From assembly GCA_013696015.1 (NCBI GenBank), contig JACCZI010000256.1, positions 1-5,937 of the forward strand: a DNA stretch of 5,937 nt, in the 5' to 3' direction. The DNA comes from Nocardioidaceae bacterium. GTDB taxonomy: Bacteria > Actinomycetota > Actinomycetes > Propionibacteriales > Nocardioidaceae. The notes below the pieces were generated by a model. That model saw nothing but the letters and a program-made list of their open reading frames with translations, was not told the origin of the DNA and ran no database searches. Within the stretch, counting starts at the first letter, position 1. The number at the start of each line of letters is the position of its first letter. Position numbers and translations under genes: made by a program. Shown piece by piece: positions 1 through 4,726 of this stretch.

Positions 1-915
1 CGACCCGGCGCGCCGGCGTACCGGGGTGTCGTCGTCGAGGGTCGCGACCCGCACCCGGTCGAGCAGGCTGCCGTCCAGCAGCGACCCCCGTGAGGTCGAG
101 AAGCGTGCCGTCTCGGCCGCCACCAGCCGCTCGGCGTCCAGGTCGGCCAGCCCGTCGCGCAGGTCCGCGAGGCGTTGCTCGACGGCGCGCCCGAAGGCAC
201 CGGCATCGTGGTGGTAGCCCGCCGGCAGGGGTTCGTCGAGCGCTCCGGCGGCCAGCAGCTGGCGTACGGCGCGGGCCAGGACGTCGCTCCACATGATCCG
301 GTTGATGCCGACCGTGACATGCAGCGAGGGGTCGTCCTGGGCGCGCGCGGAGTGCGGCGTTCCGGTCGGCAGGTACAGGCACATGCCGGGCTGCATCAAC
401 ACCTGGTGCGTACCCCCATCGTCCGATACCTCCCACTGCTTGTCCCCGTACGTCTGCACGACGAAGACGTCGTGGGTGTCGCAGTGTCGTGCGAAGCCCT
501 GGGCGCCGGCGGGCGTCAGGTAGGCGTTGACCTGACAGGGATGGCCGAGCGACTGCTCCAGCTCTGCCACGAGTCGCGCCGCCGACGGCCAGTACCGGTG
601 TAAGCCCTGCAGGATGACCGTCGCGCCGGCGTTGAAGAGGTCCAGGATCTTGCGCGCGTCGACCAGCCCCGTCACCGGTGCACCGCCGATGCGTGAGCTG
701 CGGGTGTACGCGCTGCTGGGCAGCACGGTGCCGTCCCGGGCTAGGCGAACCGCCGGCGTACGCAGACCGCTGGACATCAGGAGCCTGTCCACGTCGTCGA
801 AGCTCAGCAGGTCTGCGAATTCGCTCGGGTCCGACCGATGGATGTGGATGGCGTGCGCCCAGACCTTCTCGCGGAAGGTCTGGGCATCGCCACTGAGCTT
901 GGTCAGTGCGTCCAA
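1..915 (-). CDS. JmjC/cupin_4-type Fe(II)/2-oxoglutarate oxygenase, C-terminus cut by window edge
   Basis: The first 305 residues are present and the frame is open at base 1, so the C-terminus is missing. The core reads as a cupin_4/JmjC fold of the YcfD/RoxA-like hydroxylase type. An HCDTHDVFVVQ segment supplies His144 and Asp146, TPHSARA at 186-192 supplies the third ligand His188, and Lys159 in YGDKQWEV is a plausible 2-oxoglutarate contact. PGMCLYLPTG (177-186) is the usual strand before the distal His. The region after about 205 is helical, as expected for the dimerisation/winged-helix part of the family. Known relatives hydroxylate side chains of proteins, such as an Arg of ribosomal protein uL16; the substrate here is not known. 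The start is set at TTG 915, because an in-frame TGA lies at 921-919 and no ATG or GTG follows before conserved sequence. No Shine-Dalgarno is visible there, so translation is probably coupled to the short ORF just upstream. Confidence 0.85.
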   Translation of the reverse strand, partial: MDALTKLSGDAQTFREKVWAHAIHIHRSDPSEFADLLSFDDVDRLLMSSGLRTPAVRLARDGTVLPSSAYTRSSRIGGAPVTGLVDARKILDLFNAGATVILQGLHRYWPSAARLVAELEQSLGHPCQVNAYLTPAGAQGFARHCDTHDVFVVQTYGDKQWEVSDDGGTHQVLMQPGMCLYLPTGTPHSARAQDDPSLHVTVGINRIMWSDVLARAVRQLLAAGALDEPLPAGYHHDAGAFGRAVEQRLADLRDGLADLDAERLVAAETARFSTSRGSLLDGSLLDRVRVATLDDDTPVRRRAGS

Positions 916-918
916 GAC

Positions 919-1086
919 TCAGGCGTCGTTGCTGTCGGCGTCGGCATCGGTTGCGTCGGCGTCCGCGTCGGCATCGGTTGCGTCGGCGTCCGCGTCGGTG
1001 GCGTCGGCGTCGGGGCCGGTGGTGGAACCGCCCCTCGTCGTCATGTCATCGTCGCGCAGCGGGGCGCCGGGTGGTGTCGTCGTCAT
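919..1086 (-). CDS. 55-residue Asp/Ala-repeat peptide, possible precursor or substrate of the downstream oxygenase
   Basis: A short ORF starts at ATG 1086, five bases after a perfect AGGAGG, the strongest ribosome-binding site in the window. Residues 1-25 are a Thr/Pro/Gly/Arg-rich leader-like part (begins MTTTPPGAPLRDDD). Residues 26-55 are almost only Asp and Ala, with Thr at 30, 37 and 46 and a DSNDA end; 13 of these 30 residues are Asp. It has no Cys, no aromatic residue, no signal peptide and no membrane segment. It ends at TGA 921-919; the oxygenase continues in the same frame from TTG 915. I do not recognise a family. The layout fits a ribosomally made peptide substrate whose Asp residues might be hydroxylated by the neighbouring JmjC enzyme, but this is inference. 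It could instead be a leader peptide that drives coupled translation, or a split N-terminal extension of the oxygenase. Confidence 0.6.
   Translation of the reverse strand: MTTTPPGAPLRDDDMTTRGGSTTGPDADATDADADATDADADADATDADADSNDA
937..990 (-). repeat. 27-bp tandem repeat inside the Asp/Ala ORF
   Basis: Bases 964-990 and 937-963 are adjacent copies of a 27-bp unit that differ at a single base (964 versus 937). Each copy encodes nine residues, DADATDADA. A shorter degenerate copy (DADATDA) precedes at 991-1011. Repeats in whole codons can expand or contract without breaking the frame, so the peptide is likely to vary in length between strains. Confidence 0.85.
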
Positions 1087-1091
1087 GTCGT

Positions 1092-1097
1092 CCTCCT
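1092..1097 (-). promoter_or_regulatory. Strong Shine-Dalgarno for the Asp/Ala peptide
   Basis: AGGAGG lies five bases upstream of ATG 1086, within a GTGAGGAGG context closely complementary to the 16S rRNA 3' end. It is the best such site in the window and decides the start of the small ORF. It contrasts with the downstream oxygenase and with paaA and vapB, which have none. Confidence 0.8.
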
Positions 1098-1105
1098 CAC
1101 CTGAC

Positions 1106-1122
1106 GGCGGCGATGCGCCGCC
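1106..1122 (-). other. GC-rich hairpin in the 5' UTR of the Asp/Ala peptide
   Basis: GGCGGCG (1106-1112) and CGCCGCC (1116-1122) form a perfect 7-bp stem with a 3-nt loop. On the minus-strand mRNA it ends eight bases before the AGGAGG motif, and there is no T-run, so it is not an intrinsic terminator. It could protect the mRNA 5' end or modulate ribosome access. Confidence 0.5.
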
Positions 1123-1131
1123 CTCGCGGTC

Positions 1132-1160
1132 AGCCTGTTCCTGTTGTGAAGGCCTGGCAA
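1132..1160 (-). promoter_or_regulatory. Possible promoter of the peptide/oxygenase operon
   Basis: On the minus strand TTGCCA (1160-1155) and CAGGCT (1137-1132) are 17 bp apart. The first is one base from TTGACA, and the second keeps the A and final T of the actinobacterial TANNNT -10. Transcription would start near 1125, directly before the 5'-UTR hairpin. Such motifs arise by chance in GC-rich DNA, so this is tentative. Confidence 0.3.
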
Positions 1161-1200
1161 GCCGGGCGTTTCGCGAGCCACTCAGCCGACCTGTCAGCGT

Positions 1201-1217
1201 TGTGACATCACGTCACA
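1201..1217. promoter_or_regulatory. 17-bp palindrome, candidate operator
   Basis: TGTGAC and GTCACA form perfect 6-bp arms around a 5-base centre (ATCAC), in the intergenic region between the vapC stop and the peptide operon. The half sites match the CRP/FNR-family TGTGA...TCACA core, but the gap is seven bases rather than the usual six, so either a variant CRP-like protein or another dimeric regulator could bind. It lies about 115 bp upstream of the peptide start. The 188-bp gap 1087-1274 otherwise holds only the candidate promoter, the hairpin, a 10-bp palindrome CGTCCGGACG at 1239-1248 and one copy of a short direct repeat. Confidence 0.4.
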
Positions 1218-1274
1218 GCGATGAAGAGCGCCGATACCCGTCCGGACGCTGACCGCTGGGCGCGCCGAGCAGGA

Positions 1275-1667
1275 TCAGGCTCCGACCGGCCAGTGCTCGA
1301 TGTCGAGCCCCGACATGGGGAAGCGCCGGGGATTGCCGGTGGCCAACCGCCCACCCGCTGCGAGCGCCGCAGCGGCGATCAGGCAGTCTGCTTGCGACAG
1401 GGTCGTGCCCCGATGCGCGAAGTCACGACGCCAGGCGCCCGCTCTCTGTGCGGCGACGCGATCCACGGGGATGACGAGCAGCCCGTCCAGAAGTCGCGCC
1501 GCCGCAAAGTGTTCCGCAGGACGCAGGCCCCGTACGACTTCCTCGACGTTGATCGCACTGGTCGCCGCAACATCGGCCTGCTCGCGCATCCGATGCAACC
1601 GGTGCTGGACCGAGCGACCACGCAGGACGTCGATCAGAACCGTCGTGTCGAGGACCGTGACACCCAC
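1275..1667 (-). CDS. vapC: PIN-domain toxin, VapC family
   Basis: This 130-residue protein is the usual length for a VapC ribonuclease toxin. PIN landmarks appear in order: VLDTTVLIDVLRG with catalytic Asp7, SAINVEEVVRG with Glu42/Glu43, LSQADCLIAAAAL with Asp94, and LATGNPRRF near 108-116. At the last position the family often has an acidic residue (N..DF); here it is NPRRF, so the fourth metal ligand is not obvious. The chosen start is GTG 1667, four bases after the vapB stop, with a GAGAGGGT stretch upstream as a weak ribosome-binding site; the frame is open farther upstream but overlaps vapB and shows no conserved sequence there. Known VapC toxins cleave tRNA or rRNA and are held inactive by VapB; the target here cannot be told from sequence. 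No other gene is needed between antitoxin and toxin, so they form one operon. Confidence 0.9.
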   Translation of the reverse strand: MGVTVLDTTVLIDVLRGRSVQHRLHRMREQADVAATSAINVEEVVRGLRPAEHFAAARLLDGLLVIPVDRVAAQRAGAWRRDFAHRGTTLSQADCLIAAAALAAGGRLATGNPRRFPMSGLDIEHWPVGA

Positions 1668-1671
1668 CCAC

Positions 1672-1911
1672 TCAGCCGACCCTCTCGCTGTCGCCGCGCC
1701 GCTGCGCGGCGACCCACGCGCCCGGATCGTCGTCCCAGTCGTGTCCGCCATCCTCGACCGAACCCACAGCCGCGAGGAGTGAGTCCCAGCGCCGCTCATC
1801 GTCCAGACGTCGCCGCAATGCCTCGACGATGAACCGGCTGCGCCCACCCCGGCCGACACGGGCGTCCAGCCGGGTCACGAGGTCGTCATCGATCACGATG
1901 TGCATCCGCAT
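1672..1911 (-). CDS. vapB: Ribbon-helix-helix antitoxin, VapB family
   Basis: This 79-residue protein has an N-terminal ribbon-helix-helix: strand MHIVID (3-8), helix DDLVTRLDARVG (9-20) and second helix RSRFIVEALRRRLDDE (24-39). This would dimerise, bind the operon's own operator and repress it. The acidic, Trp-containing tail GHDWDDDPGAWVAAQRRGD (56-74) is typical of the part that wraps the toxin's active site. ATG 1911 is preferred over in-frame ATG 1905, because a TANNNT box lies exactly six bases upstream, which suits a leaderless transcript; no good Shine-Dalgarno is present. It starts 39 bp after the paaE stop in the same direction, so read-through from the paa operon is possible. VapC follows after 4 bp. 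Confidence 0.88.
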   Translation of the reverse strand: MRMHIVIDDDLVTRLDARVGRGGRSRFIVEALRRRLDDERRWDSLLAAVGSVEDGGHDWDDDPGAWVAAQRRGDSERVG

Positions 1912-1915
1912 GGGC

Positions 1916-1924
1916 CTAGCCTAG
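1916..1924 (-). promoter_or_regulatory. Candidate leaderless promoter and operator of vapBC
   Basis: On the minus strand TAGGCT (1923-1918) is a TANNNT -10 box, and six bases separate it from the vapB ATG, so transcription would begin at or next to the start codon. The same bases form a CTAG-C-CTAG near-palindrome (1916-1924), and outer G/C pairs at 1913-1914 and 1926-1927 extend it imperfectly; this would suit binding by the VapB dimer. No clear -35 box is seen. Confidence 0.45.
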
Positions 1925-1950
1925 CCCACTGCCGGTCCACGGGGCACGGT

Positions 1951-3027
1951 TCAGGCGTCGTAGTCGAGCAGCACCTCGTCGCTCGTCGGGTGCGACTGGC
2001 ACGTGAGCACATATCCATGTTCGAGCTCCTCAGGCTCCAGCGCGTAGTTGGTGTCCATGCGCACCGTGCCCGCCAGCACCTTGGCTCGGCAGGTGCCACA
2101 GACACCGCCCTTGCAGGCGTACGGCGCGTCGGCACGCACCGTGAGTGCGGCTTCCAGGACCGGGACGCCGTCGCGGGGAACCCGCACCGTCGAGCGACGG
2201 CCGTCGAGCAGGAAGCTCACGGCTGGCGCAAAGCTGTCGTCGGCCTCCGGGGCGACCACCCGCGCCGGCGGCGTGCTCTCGACGTGGAACAGTTCCGAGT
2301 GCACGTGGGTGGGGTCGACCCCATGCGCTTCCAAGGTCTCGCGCAGATCGACGACCATGGCGTACGGACCGCACAGATACCACTGGTCGACAAGCTCGAC
2401 GGGCAACAGCGCGTCGATGATCCGGCCCAGGCGTGATCCGTCGAGGCGTCCCGAGAAGAGTTCGACCTCGGCCGGCTCCTGTGTCAGCAGATGGATCAGG
2501 TGGAAGCGGTCGCTGTAGCGGTCCTTGAGGTCCGCCAGCTCCTCGAGGAACATCACGCTCGCCGCCCGCTGGTTGGCGCACACCAGGGTGACACGGCTCG
2601 CATGCTCGACGGCCAGCACGCTCGCAGCAATCGACAGCACCGGTGTGATGCCCGAACCGGCGACCAGCATCGCGTAGTGCCGGGCCTGCGCCGGGTCGAG
2701 CCGCGGCGTGAAGCGCCCGCTAGGCGTCATGACCTCCAGCTCGTCGCCCCTCACAAGCGTGGTGAGCGCGTACTCGGAGAACGCACCGCCCAGCAGCCGC
2801 TTGACGCCGATACGCAACCGCCCGGACCCCACCGGCGCGCAGATCGAGTAGTTGCGACGCACGTCGTCGCCCAGCTGCGGAGCCCGAATGCTCAGGTGCT
2901 GACCGGGTTCGAAGACGTAGTCGTCTGCGAGGTGCGACGGCACGTCGAACGTGATCGCGACGGCGTCGTCCGTGAGCCACTCGATGTCGGCGACCGGCAG
3001 CCGGTGGAAGACGGCGTGCCCTGCCAC
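1951..3027 (-). CDS. paaE: Phenylacetyl-CoA epoxidase reductase subunit PaaE
   Basis: This 358-residue reductase is the normal size for PaaE. It passes electrons from NAD(P)H to the diiron centre of PaaA. Domains in order: an FAD-binding barrel with RRNYS at 57-61, an NAD(P)-binding domain with GSGITPV at 124-130 and YLCGP at 217-221, and a C-terminal plant-type 2Fe-2S ferredoxin domain. The cluster ligands are Cys305, Cys310, Cys313 and Cys343 (CX4CX2C then C after 29 residues), all present. The start is GTG 3027, 21 bp after the paaD stop; the nearby ATGs are out of frame or run straight into stops. The ribosome-binding site is weak, so coupling to paaD is likely. It is the last paa gene here and is followed by vapBC rather than by further pathway genes. 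Confidence 0.96.
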   Translation of the reverse strand: MAGHAVFHRLPVADIEWLTDDAVAITFDVPSHLADDYVFEPGQHLSIRAPQLGDDVRRNYSICAPVGSGRLRIGVKRLLGGAFSEYALTTLVRGDELEVMTPSGRFTPRLDPAQARHYAMLVAGSGITPVLSIAASVLAVEHASRVTLVCANQRAASVMFLEELADLKDRYSDRFHLIHLLTQEPAEVELFSGRLDGSRLGRIIDALLPVELVDQWYLCGPYAMVVDLRETLEAHGVDPTHVHSELFHVESTPPARVVAPEADDSFAPAVSFLLDGRRSTVRVPRDGVPVLEAALTVRADAPYACKGGVCGTCRAKVLAGTVRMDTNYALEPEELEHGYVLTCQSHPTSDEVLLDYDA

Positions 3028-3048
3028 TAGTCGCCCATCAGAGATTCA

Positions 3049-3543
3049 TCAGAGCACCTTGAAGTAGTCGAACGGCTCGCGGCAGGTGGTGCACGCCCAC
3101 AGCGACTTGCAGGCGGTCGACCCGAAGCGGCTCAGCTCCCGGGTGTCGACCGACCCGCACTGCGGGCAGCGCACGGCCAACGCCAAGGCCACCGGACCTG
3201 TGACCGAAGCGCGACCCGTCGGGGGTGCGATGCCGTAGTCGACCAGCTTGCGCCGGCCGGCTTCGCTCATGTCGTCGGTGGTCCACGCCGGCGCCAGCAC
3301 GAGGCGTACCTCGGCGTCGTCGAAGCCGGCTCCGCGCAGCCGGTTCAGAACGTCGGTGCGGATGGCGTCCATGGCCGGACAGCCGGAGTACGTAGGGGTG
3401 ATGTCGACCTCGATGCGCCCGCCGGTGTGCACCCTGATGTCGCGGAGCACGCCGAGGTCGGCAATCGTCAGCACGGGGATCTCGGGATCGGGCACGTCGG
3501 CGACGAGGCCGCGGACCTCGGCGACCGTCACGGCGCTCACCAC
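3049..3543 (-). CDS. paaD: Phenylacetyl-CoA epoxidase maturation protein PaaD
   Basis: This 164-residue protein matches the E. coli PaaD length. The N-terminal half is a MIP18/DUF59 (SufT-like) domain, with DPEIPVLTIADLGVL at 19-33 and the conserved TYSGCPA at 51-57 (Cys55). The C-terminus is a zinc-ribbon-like module with CPQC at 126-129 and further cysteines 145, 151 and 154. PaaD is not a subunit of the purified enzyme; it is needed for activity and is thought to help assemble or insert its metal clusters. Two consecutive GTG codons (3543 and 3540) could start it; 3543 lies one base after the paaC stop, so translation is coupled either way. No frame or motif damage is seen. Confidence 0.93.
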   Translation of the reverse strand: MVSAVTVAEVRGLVADVPDPEIPVLTIADLGVLRDIRVHTGGRIEVDITPTYSGCPAMDAIRTDVLNRLRGAGFDDAEVRLVLAPAWTTDDMSEAGRRKLVDYGIAPPTGRASVTGPVALALAVRCPQCGSVDTRELSRFGSTACKSLWACTTCREPFDYFKVL

Positions 3544-3544
3544 G

Positions 3545-4312
3545 TCACCACACCGCGCCCGGGTGCGAGCGCGCCAGATGCTGCATCTCCGCCACCAGGT
3601 ACCCCATGTGCTCGGTGTGGATGCCGCGGCGTCCGCCGGTGTGGCGCACCGACGTCTGCGGCACCACCAGCGTCGCCTCGTCGATCACGCCGGACACGTA
3701 CCCCATCACCGGCCCCTGGAGTTCGGCGGGGTCGACCGCTAACCCGGCGCCGGCGAGGTCGCGGACCAGGTCGTCGCTCTCGACCAACTCAAAGACGTAC
3801 GGCCACACCGTGTCCAGTCCGGCCTGCATCCGACGGCGCGACTCGTCGGTTCCGTCGCCGAGCCGCCGCACCCACTGCGTCGCGTGGTCGCGGTGGTACG
3901 CAACCTCCTTCACCGCTTTGGCCGCGACGGCCGCGAGCGTCTCATCGCGGCTCTCGCGGAGCCGGTCGTAGAGCTCGTACTGGTACGCCGCGAACACCAA
4001 CAGCCGGGCCATCGTGACCGCGAAGCCGCCGTTGGGCAGCTCGACCAGCTGCGCGTTGACGAACTCGCGCTCATCGCGCAGGTACGCCAGATCGTCCTCG
4101 CTGCGCCCACTGCCGTCGGTCTCGCCCGCGTACGAGAGCAACGAACGCGCCTGCCCGAGCAGGTCGAGGGCGATGTTGCCGAGTGCGACGTCTTCCTCGA
4201 GCTCGGGGGCGGCTGCGATCCACTCCCCGGTGCGCTGGGCCAGCACCAGTGCGTCGTCGCCGAGCCGCAGCGCGTACGCCCCCACCGACTTGTCACTGTC
4301 AGACCAGGTCAT
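3545..4312 (-). CDS. paaC: Phenylacetyl-CoA epoxidase structural subunit PaaC
   Basis: This is a ferritin-like helical protein, the non-catalytic partner that forms the stable core with PaaA. Recognisable stretches are YALRLGDDALVLAQR near the N-terminus, APELEEDVALGNIALDLLGQARSLL, KEVAYHRDHATQWV, and the C-terminal GIHTEHMGYLVAEMQHL. The ATG at 4312 gives 255 residues, close to the 248 of E. coli. An in-frame TTG at 4333 would add seven residues (SLSGQA-rich) with no counterpart in the family and is less likely. The 42-bp gap from paaB and the first codons of paaC form a large inverted repeat (see the separate feature), and Ser/Asp codons there include TCT and AGT, unusual for this GC-rich DNA. 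Its stop lies one base before the paaD start. Confidence 0.95.
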   Translation of the reverse strand: MTWSDSDKSVGAYALRLGDDALVLAQRTGEWIAAAPELEEDVALGNIALDLLGQARSLLSYAGETDGSGRSEDDLAYLRDEREFVNAQLVELPNGGFAVTMARLLVFAAYQYELYDRLRESRDETLAAVAAKAVKEVAYHRDHATQWVRRLGDGTDESRRRMQAGLDTVWPYVFELVESDDLVRDLAGAGLAVDPAELQGPVMGYVSGVIDEATLVVPQTSVRHTGGRRGIHTEHMGYLVAEMQHLARSHPGAVW

Positions 4313-4333
4313 GGCCTGACCTGACAGTGACAA
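4290..4333 (-). repeat. Large inverted repeat presenting the paaC start codon in a hairpin loop
   Basis: TTGTCACTGTCAG (4290-4302) and CTGACAGTGACAA (4321-4333) are perfect 13-bp complements. After a one-base mismatch, three more outer pairs form (4286-4288 with 4335-4337). Inside, CAGG and CCTG (4305-4308 and 4314-4317 on the plus strand) form a second 4-bp stem. On the mRNA this leaves a six-base loop CCAUGA that holds the paaC AUG 4312-4310. There is no U-run, so it is not a standard terminator. It may control paaC translation relative to paaB or be an mRNA processing site. Confidence 0.8.
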
Positions 4334-4354
4334 CTCGCGAGAAGTGGCGGTCGC

Positions 4355-4726
4355 TCACAGGTGTTCGACCCCCTCGGGCACGTCGTAGAAAGTGGGATGG
4401 CGGTAGACCTTGTCACCGGCGGGGTCGAAGAACGTGTCCTTCTCGTCCGGGCTCGACGCGCTGATTTGCCCCGCTGGAACCACCCAGATCGAGACCCCCT
4501 CCTGGCGGCGGGAGTAGAGGTCGCGCGCGTTGCGCAGCGCCATCTGGGCGTCCGGCGCATGCAGGCTGCCAACGTGGCCGTGGGACAGGCCGCGTCGGGG
4601 CCGCACGAAGACCTCCCACAGCGGCCAGCCGCGAACCGGTCGTCCGGAGGTCGCGAGCACGCCGGTCGTCGGTACCGCCCCGTGGCCGCCCTCGGCGCTG
4701 AGGTCGGAGCCGGCCGACTGGGTCAC
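4355..4726 (-). CDS. paaB: Phenylacetyl-CoA epoxidase subunit PaaB
   Basis: The conserved core WPLWEVFVRPRRGLSHGHVG followed by SLHAPDAQMALRNARDLY, then EGVSIWVVPA, FFDPAGDKVYRHPTFYDVP and a C-terminal EHL, is a clear PaaB. PaaB is a small subunit that links PaaAC units and is required for activity. GTG 4726 overlaps the paaA stop in a GTGA arrangement, giving 123 residues. That is about 28 more at the N-terminus than the 95-residue E. coli protein; the extra part (MTQSAGSDLSAEGG and on) is low-complexity. A later in-frame GTG (around residue 24) would give the common length, so the extension may be untranslated, but the 4-bp overlap with paaA favours the long form. Confidence 0.93.
   Translation of the reverse strand: MTQSAGSDLSAEGGHGAVPTTGVLATSGRPVRGWPLWEVFVRPRRGLSHGHVGSLHAPDAQMALRNARDLYSRRQEGVSIWVVPAGQISASSPDEKDTFFDPAGDKVYRHPTFYDVPEGVEHL

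Noticed and set aside
937..1011. Possible CRISPR-like or minisatellite array
   Set aside because: The units are directly adjacent without spacers and fall inside a coding frame with whole-codon length.
614..1252. Plus-strand 212-codon ORF with Ser/Ala-rich repeats (SASASVASAS)
   Set aside because: It is the complement of the Asp/Ala repeat and the oxygenase reading frame; it has no ribosome-binding site and its repeats follow from the codons of the minus-strand ORF.
1668..1859. Upstream extension of VapC to a start at 1859
   Set aside because: The added 64 residues overlap vapB in another frame and show no PIN-domain features; GTG 1667 right after the vapB stop gives the normal VapC length.
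1900..3030. Long plus-strand ORFs opposite paaE (e.g. 1900-2436, 2491-3030)
   Set aside because: They are antisense shadows of a high-GC gene; the minus strand carries clear FAD, NAD and 2Fe-2S motifs.
4290..4333. Intrinsic terminator between paaB and paaC
   Set aside because: The stem is strong but no U-run follows, and it overlaps the start of paaC in an operon whose downstream subunits are needed together.
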